From: Amphiura filiformis
Lineage: Eukaryota; Echinodermata; Ophiuroidea; Amphilepidida; Amphiuridae
Length of the DNA: 64,000 nucleotides
Direction: 5' to 3'
Assembly (NCBI RefSeq): GCF_039555335.1
Contig: NW_027305502.1
Coordinates: forward strand, 806,001-870,000
The notes under the pieces are model-generated. The model saw nothing but the letters and a program-made list of their open reading frames with translations. It did not search any database and was not told where the DNA came from. Below are positions 25,701 to 36,300 of the stretch, piece by piece (position 1 is the stretch's first letter; the number at the start of each line of letters is the position of its first letter). Both the position numbers and the translations under genes were made by a program.

Positions 25701-26905
25701 CCCGCCCCTCAGGCTCTGAAACTTAATGTTCAAATTTCTGATGAGTGATGAGTGGATAAATCTCTGATAAGTGGATAACTTGTAAAACAAAGTGATGCGA
25801 TAACATCAGTTTCACATCTCACATCATTGGGAGATGATTAGCATTAACTTTTAACCTATTTGGGCCCAAAACACTGTTAAAAAGGAAGATGCATCTTGGG
25901 CAATTGGGCTTTATTTTTTCCTCTCTACAGTGCCGGTGCCACAGTCAGAACTATTGCCCACCCCAACCCCCGTTTGCCCTGAGACGAATATCATTTCAGC
26001 TGTTGCCTGCCAGTAATATACCCCAAAATTACAAAAAAATGTTGATTTTGCCCCCCCCCACCCTTATGCCCCCCTGAAAAAATTCCTGGCACCTCCGTAT
26101 CTCCCCTTAAAAGTTTAGGGGGAATGTGTGAAGGCAGAGTTTTCTGCTGCACCTTACCTGATGTAGCTATGTAGTTGATATCATGTCCAGCCATATTCAT
26201 GTATTTCCCAGACTGACCAAATCCAGTCAGTCTTGCAATAACTAGACGTGGGTTGTCTTCCAGTAAGAGTTTAGGACCAAGGCCCATCTTTTCCAAAACA
26301 CCTGTGAAATAATGAAGCCAAACAACTGAATTAATTCAATATAATGTCTTGTTATCTAAACCCAATATGCTGGTTATCATTGTTGTAAAGTAAATTTTGT
26401 AAATTCCGAAGTCTGTGTTGAGTGTCAAGCATGAACGCAGAAGTGATAAACAATCACCCTGATTGGCCAAATCCAGCATAGTGTTACTCTCAACTTGAGA
26501 TGAAACTCACTTTAGACTGCATGGCCAACACAAACAACTTGTATCCTGAATGGGCAACTCCATTTGAAATTCACACTCTCTGTGTGGAAGATTAAGGTCA
26601 TGTCTTCCACAAAGGGTGTATGGATTTCATCTGGAACAGCCCACACTGGTTATACATACCTGGACGAAATGGTTCAATAAGAACATCAGCTTGCTTGCAC
26701 AACTTTCTCAGCACAGAAACCCCTTCTTGCTTCTTCAGATTGACAGCCACTGACATCTTGCCTCTGGCCAGTCTATCCATAGACGCTGCCTGCCTTACAC
26801 GGTCAATGCGCATACATTAGCCCCAAAGTCTGCTAGGATGAGACCTGCGTGAGGTACTGGGGCTAACCCAGCTAACTCTATCACTTGTATCCCTTTCAAA
26901 GCCAT
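22702..26905 (-). CDS. amacr: Alpha-methylacyl-CoA racemase, five exons, apparent 1-base frameshift in exon 1
   Basis: AMACR interconverts (2R)- and (2S)-methyl-branched acyl-CoAs so that pristanate and bile-acid-type side chains can enter beta-oxidation. Minus-strand exons are 26905-26660, 26301-26158, 25210-25050, 24282-24096 and 23111-22702, all with GT/AG sites and matching phases. The start encodes [16 protein letters not shown], a family-typical N-terminus. Exon 2 carries AGHDINY (active-site His region), exon 3 LLADFAGGG (catalytic Asp region), exon 4 [15 protein letters not shown] and GALEPQFY (catalytic Glu region), and exon 5 [14 protein letters not shown]. The protein ends SSKL, a peroxisomal PTS1. 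Near 26813-26815 the frame breaks: upstream reads DFGANV, and downstream [18 protein letters not shown] continues in another frame. One missing base explains it. With it the length would be about 382 residues, as in human. Either an assembly error or a recent lesion. Confidence 0.93.
23112..24095 (-). other. AMACR intron 4
   Basis: Lies between the LIQ-encoding exon and the last exon, with donor gtaaga and acceptor tttatacag on the minus strand. The overlapping open frames at 23178-23583 on both strands show no domain. No repeat recognised. Confidence 0.75.
24283..25049 (-). other. AMACR intron 3
   Basis: Donor gtgagt and acceptor tcatcaacag on the minus strand. Holds a family A half-element at 24480-24572. 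The rest, including a T-rich stretch at 24720-24910, shows nothing recognisable. Confidence 0.75.
24480..24572. repeat. Family A half-element
   Basis: The right arm only: catttgaaattcacactccc, tgtgtggaagaataaagcca, then tttcaactggccca. The usual end ggaatagccca has lost a few bases. Confidence 0.78.
25292..25537. mobile_element. PIF/Harbinger-like MITE with TTA target duplication
   Basis: TTA at 25289-25291 and 25538-25540 flanks inverted ends gggactggtcgttatttacg and taaataacgatcgctccc. The second layer, gcaggggggaatggg, pairs with cccattccccctgc. At 246 bp with no coding frame it is non-autonomous. A 3-bp TTA duplication and G-rich inverted ends fit the Harbinger superfamily. Confidence 0.72.
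25927..26097. repeat. Possible degraded hAT-like element
   Basis: The left end acagtgccggtgccacag and right part ttcctggcacctccgta are roughly inverted, with C-rich runs inside. I could not define a clean 8-bp duplication, so the boundaries are tentative. Confidence 0.35.
26548..26643. repeat. Family A half-element next to the AMACR exon 1 donor site
   Basis: Right arm of family A: gaatgggcaactccatttga, tcatgtcttccacaaaggg, ending tttcatctggaacagccca. Its end is about 16 bp from the exon 1 splice donor (26659-26658 on the minus strand). Confidence 0.8.
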
Positions 26906-27164
26906 TTTGTCACATTAGGAAATAGCCAATTTATTAAATCTGTAATAAAAATAACAGTAAAGAAATCTTGAAATGACAACAATTTATAAAAGATATGATA
27001 TTGGGTTTTTTTTTACTACCCTCTATACTGTTATAGACAGTAAGCAGGTTCCGGGGCAGGTTCATGATACTGGCACATCAAGTATATTAATGCCAGCAAA
27101 GCAATATTTTATTCTCATTCTTGTTTATGGTCTGATAGGGATTCAATTGTGCCCTAGCTTCCAT
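26906..27164 (-). promoter_or_regulatory. AMACR upstream region, 5' UTR and promoter not resolved
   Basis: The start codon at 26905-26903 is preceded on the minus strand by ctaatgtgacaaa. No TATA box or initiator is evident. It is the only sequence between the racemase and a reverse transcriptase remnant, so any proximal promoter should be here or beyond. Confidence 0.3.
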
Positions 27165-27751
27165 CCAGTTGAAAGAAGGCGCATATTGTCCCCCTCTACA
27201 AGAAGGGAAGTCGTTCAGAGGCTGCAAACTATTGCCCAATCTCCTTAACATCTGTGCTGTGCAAATTATGCAAGCATATAATTCACTGTGCCATAATACG
27301 TCACTTCTTTGCCAACAACGTTTTATCCGATGCTCAACATAGATTTCGTCAGCGAAGATCATGCGAGACACAGGTGATCGTCACGCTAGAGGAGTTAGCC
27401 AACTCGATTATGAAAAGGCATTTGATAAAGTATCACATAGCCACATTCTGAAGAATATCAACCATTATGGTTTAAGAGGCCGGACCCTGAAGTGGATCAC
27501 CAACTTCTTTCAGAATCACACTCCGTCTATTCTCGTTAATGGCCAGAAAAGCACTAAATCTACCGTTTCATCTGGTGTGCCCCAGGGCAACATTTTTGGG
27601 CCCCTACATTAATGATCTGCCTGACTGTGCCTACATCAGACTCTTTGCTGACAACAGTGTTGTTTATCGGTGTCTCTTCTACAGATGACTATCTGCTAGC
27701 CTTCAGCAAGATCTAGATGTCCTTCAGGAATGGGAGCGTAAGTGGCTAATA
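27165..27751 (+). pseudogene. Broken non-LTR reverse transcriptase fragment
   Basis: Frame-shifted pieces together resemble a LINE reverse transcriptase: NYCPISLTSVLCKL, then NNVLSDAQHRFRQRRSCETQ, then DYEKAFDKVSHSHILKNI, SSGVPQGNIFGP, and FADNS where the active YADDT should be. At least two frameshifts are needed between 27360 and 27660, and the second catalytic Asp is changed. The copy is dead. Its 3' part is cut by the TA-flanked element that starts at 27752. Confidence 0.85.
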
Positions 27752-29864
27752 AGGACCGTCGATATTAGGATTTTAAAAAATCGATATATTGGTCACTCAA
27801 TATCGATAAAAATCGAAAAATCGATTTTCCTCCCAATTTTCATGATCTGAAAATTCAAGACACTATGCTTCAAAAATTGGAATACTTGCGAATTGTGATA
27901 CCGGCGTCGGGTGTCAAATCACTCGTGAAAAGATGTCCAGAGGCTTTAAATCCACAAAGAAACTCACGAAATGGAACAAAAAATTTTGCACTCATCAATT
28001 CCTTTCATTAATGGTGATTCGTGATTGATTTAATAGCGTCTGCCCTGTCATCTTGCAAGGGCTGCGCCATTTTGAAGAAAGATCAGAATTTCCAATTGTA
28101 CGTAGACGCTGCCGAAACCTGTTTCCATTCATAAACTTCAGGGTGTTTCCCGTTTTGTATTTACACATTTGACCTTTGAAATCAAAATGTGTATATATTT
28201 TGCAATGAGCCAATCGTTCAAAGAGAGCTTATCTAACAAAGTTTCTGATTGGTTGTGCATCTCCAAGCCATTCATAATGGCGTGTGTGAGTCGTTGGAAG
28301 TGGCCGTGGCAAAAAGCTTGATCGACAGTGATCACTTTAGAGTAAATACTTTGCTTTTGCTGTGTATATAAAATATTAAAGAAAAACCAAATTTAGATTC
28401 AGTCGGAATAAGAAAAAAAGAGACAAAAACATGTTATGGGCTTGTCTGATGAAATATTAAATATTCACTTCAATTGAAAATTCAGATGGGAAGAAGAAAA
28501 AACTTAGACCGGGGTCGGACTTTGAACAGAAGACATACGTGGTCTCCCATCCAACGACTGACCAAGCTCGGTGTTGCTTAACTTCGATGATGTGACCGTG
28601 ATTTCATCCATCCAACGACTGACCAAGCTCGGTGTTGCTTAACTTCGATGATGTGACCGTGATTTCATTCACCATGCTATCACAATCTTCAAGATGCCTG
28701 CCATATTTTTGGATACTTGAATCTTTGATGGTACAGTTAAAAAAAAAAAAAACAATTACTACCATGATTAGTAACCCCTTGACCATAAACAAAAAATGTA
28801 ATATTTGAAAAACAACACCCGAATTTTTGGCGCATTTTTGTACAAATCAGAACATACAAAAACATGTGGTATTGCGACATCACTCCCGGGACTTTCCCAG
28901 GCAAGCCGGCTTCCCAAATAAGGAGTGATTCACAGGCCGTGCGCATGTACAGAACATGCACGGTCGTTATGAATGAAAATGAATAATTTATATTGAGGAG
29001 TGATACAGGCCGTACGCATGCACAGAATAAATGTAACATTTTCCCATGATCGTTTTGAATGAACTTTTGAATAATTGTAGGAAAAACATGATGTGAAGAT
29101 GCTTACCAGAAATATCAACTTTCTGGAATATTAAATGGCATTTCATGTTTGGAGTCATTTTTAAAACAAAATTTCAATAGCAATGTGTATTGTTTGATAG
29201 GAAATAATTATTGTTGTACAGTGATTTACTACAAAATGTGGGACATTTGACCAGTAATGTGGAAGTTATTCGGTAGTCGGCCAAGGGGTGAATGAGCCAA
29301 TAAGGTATAGGCCTACACTTCATATTTTGTTTTCAAGGATCAAACATGAATGATGAAACATTTACAAAATTATTAAAACTAGCTACAACAATTAAATAAT
29401 ATCGCGGCCCGCTGGTCATCATCTGGTCATGCTACGGGTGCTCTTTCGAAATCGGAATCAAGACCATTCAACAATAAGTTGAGTTCAATGGCGACTTTGA
29501 CAATAATTAAATGATTAAAATGAATGTGAGAGCTGTGAGAAGTGTTAGCGATATTTACCAATTCTGAAGTATGTTTGAAGGAAATTTTGGATGGTGAACA
29601 TTGGAAATGTAATATAAACTTTCAACTATGTTAATGTAAAGCATCAGTTATTGATTCTAGAGGTTTTTACATTTCAAAATGTCTCTGTTCCGGCGTAATC
29701 TCGGCGGCTAACACACTGTATAGGGCTATAGGCCCGATTTTTCGATACTTTTTTTTCATTATCGGCAACTCTGATATATCGATTTTCTTCAGAAAATGAT
29801 ATCGGCGCCATTGATATTATTGGATAGTCGATTTTTTGATTATTATCGATACATCGACGGTCCT
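27752..29864. mobile_element. TA-flanked inverted-repeat element, 2.1 kb, non-coding
   Basis: Ends aggaccgtcgat and atcgacggtcct are exact inverted copies, flanked on both sides by TA (27750-27751 and 29865-29866). The subterminal parts are rich in atcgat-type words in both arms. The length suits a Tc1/mariner-type insertion, but no transposase frame is visible. It carries a 5S-rRNA-derived block. It inserted into the LINE remnant to its left. Confidence 0.65.
28541..28670 (-). ncRNA. 5S rRNA-derived segment, partly duplicated, pseudogene or SINE part
   Basis: Read on the minus strand it contains gaagttaagcaacaccgagc and ttggatgggagacc, matching the box A to box C control region of animal 5S rRNA. 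A block of about 63 bp occurs twice in tandem (about 28541-28607 and 28607-28670). The 5' and 3' ends of 5S rRNA are missing. It is not a functional 5S gene, more likely a 5S-derived SINE (SINE3 type) remnant or retropseudogene. Confidence 0.8.
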
Positions 29865-29866
29865 TA

Positions 29867-30460
29867 CTATGTCCATGTAGATCTCGTTGAGTTCTACCAG
29901 AAAAACAACATATTTGATGCCAAAATGCTTGACAAAGTGTTTGTGGACCAAAGAACGGGAAAAAGGCTATTGGCACCCGATTTTGTAGAATGAGCGATAT
30001 ATCCATCGTGATCGGCGTTGTTTACTTCCGAATTTCCATTGCTGCGCCACAGTGTCATGCTTCACTGATTCTGACGCGTCGCAACTGGATTCTGGATTTG
30101 AGGATAGACTTTTCAATCAATGCAATGTTGCACATTTCCATTGGTATATTTTTTCATTCCATTGGATATATTACAATTAAATATACATGATTTAGCCATA
30201 TCTATCATATAAATTGGCAATATACAGTTCTGGTTCTGGTACAATACTGCTAAACACTCCTTCAATTAAAATTACTCTTAAAAATTGCATAAAACAATAC
30301 AAACATGTAGTGCCGTACTATTACGCTGACTTTCGTATTCGGCGAGGAGGACGATTTCGACCTCCTGGTTTGTTTACAAACAGAGAGGTAGACAAAAGAC
30401 CGTTCCGCTTGTCCAAACACTCAGTCAAGTATCTGAAGGATGGTCCACAATAGCGTGATT
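29867..30460 (+). pseudogene. Unrecognised coding-like remnants, possibly transposon derived
   Basis: Two short open stretches look more protein-like than chance. The first (29868-29993) includes VDLVEFYQKNNIFDAKML. The second (about 30305-30453) includes REVDKRPFRLSKHSVKYL, which vaguely resembles the N-terminal region of PIF/Harbinger nucleases. Neither has clear splice sites or a complete domain. I make no firm functional claim. Confidence 0.25.
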
Positions 30461-31905
30461 CACGTAACATGAATACAGAATAGGGATTAAAAAGCTGTCA
30501 TGTAGAACCATGTGCTTCTAATCCAATTTGCCATCAAGATTTCATATGGAAACAGTTCAGACCCAGTACAGCCTACAGGATCATGTCAGAAATTAATATT
30601 TTGTTCTGGGTCTGATTATTCGGACTAACAAACATGTACCAATGTACTTACAGTTACAATTCACAACTGACACACACTTCTTGTTTACAAAATGACAACT
30701 CCCCAGGATAAAAAAAATGAATGTGTAAATTATTATCATCTTTAGGGATCACATATCCAATCCAGCTTGGCCAAAGGCTAGGTTTGAACTTTGCAGTCTG
30801 ATGTTGCGACTAATCAGCTGATTTATTTACAGCCTGTAGTCCATTTGAGCTGCCGATAATTTTGGAGCCAAATTCTGCTACCTTGGCTGGGTCTACTAAT
30901 TTGATGTTTGCAGGGTTGTTTGGGTATTTATTGATCTGTAAGTTACGTTTTGTAGTGTCCGTAGAAGTTGAAGATAGGTTCTTTGAATCTTCGACAGTAG
31001 TAAGTTTCGTCCAGTCGATGACTAATTTCCTAGATTAGTTTAATTAAATTTTCTATTCTATATTGTTTGGTAATAATGTCTTTTGCCAATAGTATGTTTA
31101 AAGTTGTAATTTTGTGTTTTTGATCGCAAAGATCGGATATTTTCGTTCCCGATTCGAATTCTGAACCCTTCGCTAGGGTGCCGATTTCGGCAGAACTTTG
31201 ACGATAATTTTGCCTTTTTGGACACTGCATTCGATCCTTAATTTTGTTTCAACCGAGTCTTAAATTAGCAAGCACAATAAGGTTGGTACCACTTTTATAT
31301 ACATTGATGAAATTTTAAAGATTTTTTTTCAAGTTTCTAACCGGCGCAAATCGTTAAGTGTGTATTTCCCATTGACATCCAAAATGGGAAATACGAGTCT
31401 GATGGACATAGGAACGGTGTCCATGAGACTCAGCGAGTCTAGTCCCAGTACCGATCGATCGAGTGCTGAATAAATACATCACCTACGTGTGTATGTTGAA
31501 TCACTGAATCAGTGACGTACCATATAAACTGTATGCATATTGCTATTCGTAGTATGGTACGTCTTGTTTGTACATCCCATCCAGTGGGGGGGTGGGGGCA
31601 TAAGCATGCTAAATAATACAATCAGCGAGATTATACACGCACACGCATTGTAGGTGTTGCAGTTGCACATCAACTTGACGCATAAACTGTGTGTATATCG
31701 CTATTCTTCTTATACATCTTGTTTGAATCCCATCAGCTGCGTGAAGCTCCCAATAATCATGATAATATATTAATAATAATCGGCTCGCTAAATACACGCA
31801 TTGTAGGCGAAATAGGAATTGTAGGAATGAAATACCAATTTTCTTCGTTTTACCTCATTTGTTTGGCTCGTTTAAAAGGGGACAATGCGATCTGTAGCTA
31901 TCAGT
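30461..31905. other. Intergenic sequence, faint repeats only
   Basis: No gene recognised. Around 31490-31600 and 31640-31750 two related stretches both contain a word like ataaactgt, gctattc and a later catcttgtttg, suggesting an old duplication. A G run lies at about 31588. Confidence 0.4.
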
Positions 31906-31913
31906 GAAACTAA

Positions 31914-32343
31914 CAGTGCTGTACGGTGCGACCATTTTAGGCGCATTGGCGACTAGATTTTTTCTGATGGCGACTAAATATTCAATCCCTGGCGCCAATG
32001 GCGACCAACTATTGAAGCTTTTAATCGCCAGCAAATGCAAAACATGTATGTAATGTAGCATTCAGGAGTATGAATGTATGCTATGAATATATGCATTTAT
32101 CATGTCTCAATGGGGACTTCCTGGAAAACATATAGGCCTACACTGTACATGCTGTGTATAGTAAGAAGTATGTAGAGTTCAATGGGAATATGTAGATTGA
32201 GTACAGCAGCTATGAACATTCAACGCACATGGCTGTTCAGTTGGCACCACATATTTTTTTACTGGGAGCAAAATATGGGCGCCTAAATTTATAAAGTTAG
32301 GAGCCATTGGCTCCTCAATCAGGTTTTGCACCGTACAGCACTG
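31914..32343. mobile_element. hAT-type MITE with exact 8-bp duplication
   Basis: GAAACTAA occurs at 31906-31913 and again at 32344-32351. Between them, the exact 16-bp inverted ends are cagtgctgtacggtgc and gcaccgtacagcactg. At 430 bp with no transposase it is non-autonomous. The 8-bp duplication and CAGTG start are hallmarks of the hAT superfamily. Confidence 0.92.
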
Positions 32344-32552
32344 GAAACTAACATTTAAATATGAATCTATTTTTTATGCAAATCACACAAATTCACACAT
32401 TATTGCTTTAAAAGCCATATATTGTAACATTTCAATAAAAAATATTTCTTTTACTGTCAGATCATATGTCCCTTTTTTCGGTCATATGCTACGACACATG
32501 CCTATGATGTGTGAAGATCGATCGATCAATCAATCAATCAATCTTTATTTCA

Positions 32553-33123
32553 TTAAGGGATCTGGAATGAGCGTTTTGAGCGTTTCAACAGTATTTTTTG
32601 TGGGACATGAGAGCACATCACACATATTGAATTGCATTCTGAATACGAAGAATGTCTTTCTGATATCAAATAATTTTCATTTTTTGAAATTCATGATATA
32701 ATACAAATTTTATGACAAATTATTAAAATTTGATATTTTTCACATTTTGATATAACAGTCCTTGAAGTAAACTTTATAAATCAAAATCAAAAGACCTAAT
32801 TTTTTTTGGTGTTTTGGGGAAAAAATCCATATCTTCAATACGAAAGGTCAAAATTTTCAATTGATTGTCGGCTTTTCATCCCACCTACATACACTTTAAG
32901 TATAAATCATCACATTTAGTTTACTTTGAGTACTGTTAAATATCAAAAATATCAATTTTTAATGATTTGCCATAAAATGTGTATTACATTGCGAATTTCA
33001 AAAAATCAAAATTATTTGATATCAGAAGGCTATTCTTCGTATTCAGAATGCAATTTGATATGTCTGATGTGCTCTAATGTCCCACAATAAATACTGTCCA
33101 AACGTTCATACCCCTTCCCTTAA
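32553..33123. repeat. Family D palindromic element flanked by TTAA, internally deleted copy
   Basis: Starts TTAAGGGATCTGGAATGAGC and ends tcataccccttcccttaa. Arms share aatgtctttctgatatcaaa with its complement and tgcattctgaatacgaaga with its complement. At 571 bp it is shorter than the copies at 40123 and 43266. The missing part is near the centre, around 32785. Confidence 0.87.
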
Positions 33124-33394
33124 GTGTGTTTGGGAGACCAAAAAAGGGGGAAAAGTTGGGAAACCACATTCTCCCTTTTAATCTTTGCAAGCTTTGAGAC
33201 ACTATTTTTGTTGACCCTTTCATATTATACGACAGGTTCAATGATGACTTCAATACATTGTATTTACCAACAGCTGACAAAAGTAAATTTTAAATATGCT
33301 TTTATGAAATTGACCTGAGTTGAGGTTGTTAATCCAAGATGCATTTATAGGATCCTGAATTGTAACATTTATATTTCATCTTCCTTTTTTCCAG
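33124..33394. other. Spacer before the first recognised HYKK exon
   Basis: Ends in a pyrimidine tract and ccag at 33391-33394, so it is probably the end of an intron in the 5' untranslated region. No upstream exon was identified. Confidence 0.4.
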
Positions 33395-36300
33395 ATTTCA
33401 TGCAAGCATCATGAATATCATAATAGGTCAGCAGAATTGTGGACCAACATACATTCCTAGAGTCAGCCTGGAAGAAGCGTCTCAGTTGTTCACCAAATTG
33501 TACGATCACAAAGTTGATAAAATCAAAACACTTGTTGGGTATGTGACCCAGAACTTCTACATTAAAACGTCATCAAGCGGAGATACTAAAACAGCCAAGG
33601 AGTATGTCTTTAAGATATGCCCATTCCAATATCAGAACATGAAAGGACTAACTGATGTTTCTATCAAGACTATGTTGTACTTAAATGATTGTGGCATAGT
33701 TTGTCCTGCTCCTTTGAAAACGATTAAGGGCAAATATGTAACAACGGAAGAGGTGAATTGTTGTCGGGCGTCGCCATCATCAACTTCCAAGAAAGAAGAG
33801 GAATGCATAACTCAAAGTAAGGGTTTGATTCTTGCTTGGTTTGGTTTTTAAATAATTTCATATCACCTGTTTCTTCATAATTAAAAATGTTTTTGAAGTT
33901 GTTGTGGTTATTTTTTTGGGGGGGGGGGCGACACATCAATGGAAACATGTTATTTTTACCAAGGTAAATGAGTAACATTTGCATATGAAATGGATTTTCA
34001 GCAAATAGTGTAGAGAAAATCTATGAATGTTACAAACAATCATTGGAACAGAATGGATATAAAAAGAAAAGAATGACTCATTCACAGGTTCATACAGAAC
34101 CTTACTAGTAAATGAGAAAAAAAAAAAAAAAAAAGAACCTTACTAGTACCATCATCAACTTCTGCATCACAATTTTTGATCATTATAATGAGTTTGACAG
34201 ACTGCCAAATCCAGATTTGTCCTTTAGTTAAATTCATGTTACACTTGAATTATTTTGAATTAGTAAACAAGGGTTCAGCACTTTAACTCCAGAGGGCATC
34301 ATATCAATTTTTTAACAGTGTGATCAGTGCGATAAATAAGCACAAAGAGGGCGGCATACAAGATTAGCTTACGGTACAGCATGGCACAGTGGATACTGAT
34401 CACCATTTAAAAAAATTATGTCTTCCAGTGCTAAAGTGCTGATCCACTGTTCACTAATTCAAAATAATTCATGAATTAAACATTAACTTAACCAAAAGGC
34501 TAATCCATATTGGGGATCTTCCACAGGGGGAATGTTGATTTCAAATGGAATAGCCTATTATACCAGTTTGTGTATATTTCTCTGTACAGGTGCCTGCTTG
34601 GTCTACACACTCACCTATCTACCAGGGAACACATTGGAAGCTGCATGCCCTAAATCTGTCCCATTACCATGGTTTAAAGATCTTGGCCAATATTTGGCTA
34701 GAATTGACAAAGCTCTGATGGTAAGTCAAAATACAAATATCAAGGGCCTGGGTTTGGTTTGACTTTAATAGGGGTGTGCTGCTAAAAATTGTGGATCTAT
34801 CCATATATACCAATTTTCGGTAGATCCTTCATGTAATTATTTCATGTAAGCTAATCCTAACCCTAACCCTAACCCCCAATCCTAACCCTAAACTAACCTT
34901 AACCCTAACCCTAATTTCGTGTAAAATTACATGAAGGAATAACCCAATTTTCCAAGAATTTTGGACCCGTCGCTTACAAAAACATAAAAAAATTTCGACC
35001 AAACTTAATGCAAATTTCCAAAGTTTTTACAATTTTCCCACTAGTTTTGGCAAATTGGCAAAATTTTTCGGGGAGAATTTGAAAAAATGAGCCAAACATA
35101 CGAGGACGGTCAATAAATTCCCGCAACTATTATTTATCTTCGCCCAAGCATGACTTAGATATCAGACTGTACCTTATGAAAAACAAATGTGTATTAGCGA
35201 AATTGAATCCTTGATTACGTAATGACATTAACATAAACACAATAGCATATGGACACTGCCTGATTTATGGTGAAAAAATAGTGGAGAAAATAACGAGCCA
35301 AATTGAGGTATTGTTATATAATTACAAATATCTCGAGAATAAAAGTATGGGATCTGACACGGTTTTGTAGTTAGGTAGACCGATAACACGGTGTTGATGC
35401 TATACTCTTTTAAGACCTATAGGGATCATGTTGAATATGTCCAATAACACAGGTTTATCACCCATTGTTCTTTACATAATTGAACAAATTGTACCTGGTT
35501 TGATTAGGTAGATACTGATTATTAAAAAGGGAGGTCTCGGTGGTGAATTCAAAAATATTTCTTCCTTTTTAAACCCTTTGTTTTCAAAAGGTCATGTTTA
35601 TGTAATCAAAGTAGCACACCATAGAGAGGCTCTGAATTGAAAATGTTTGTTTAATTTTAACATGAGACTTACATTGTAATATAGCAATTCACTCACACGA
35701 TTACCGTTTCGCAACATTGTATTTAGTCATATTTGTAGCACTTTTTTGCCTAAAATGTTTCATACATTTTTGGTACTTTTAATCATGCATACGATACACG
35801 CATACACATATTTATATTTTTATTGCAACATTTTCTATTGTCCTGACTTTGATCTCTCATACCATACCAATAATCATATTTTGTCTTTGTTTAATTTTTG
35901 AGATAATTTTGATTCTTGTTTCTACCTTGTGTGCTCTTCTCTCATGATTTTCACACCATTTTTGTTTGTCATTAAGGCCTATTTTTGATGGATTTCAAAG
36001 ACGGTCCCTTACCTCATCTGTTCATGGATACATTTCTTCTTTCACAATTATCAAGTGAATATACTCAGATTACCTCATACCAAAAACAGGACTTGCAAAC
36101 TGTTTCAATTTGGTACTTTACTTCCGCTTCTTTTTATTACATGTTCCATAACTGCAATTCAAATTTCCCGCCAAAAATGACTGTTGTCAGTGTACACATA
36201 GCAATAACTTTATGCAAATGAGATTACGTAATGCAAAGTACTCTAATGATAACTGTTGTGTGTTTTGAAAGACAAAGGTACAAACTTGTAGTTATCACAA

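Larger units (their letters stand above)
25211..26157 (-). other. AMACR intron 2
   Basis: Donor gtaagg and acceptor tgccctag on the minus strand. It contains a PIF/Harbinger-like element at 25292 and a possible hAT-like element near 25927. The rest is unremarkable. Confidence 0.75.
33817..34589 (+). other. HYKK intron 1
   Basis: Donor gtaagg and acceptor tctctgtacag. Contains a poly(A) mini-insertion with direct repeats (34097-34148) and a family A fragment whose end lies 34 bp before the acceptor. A G run sits at about 33919. Confidence 0.85.

Noticed and set aside
28541..28670. Functional 5S rRNA gene
   Set aside because: Only the internal region is present, duplicated in tandem, and both ends of 5S rRNA are missing.
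34853..34914. Scar of a chromosome-end fusion
   Set aside because: The telomeric words are few, degenerate and enclosed by inverted flanks, fitting a foldback element better than head-to-head fusion.
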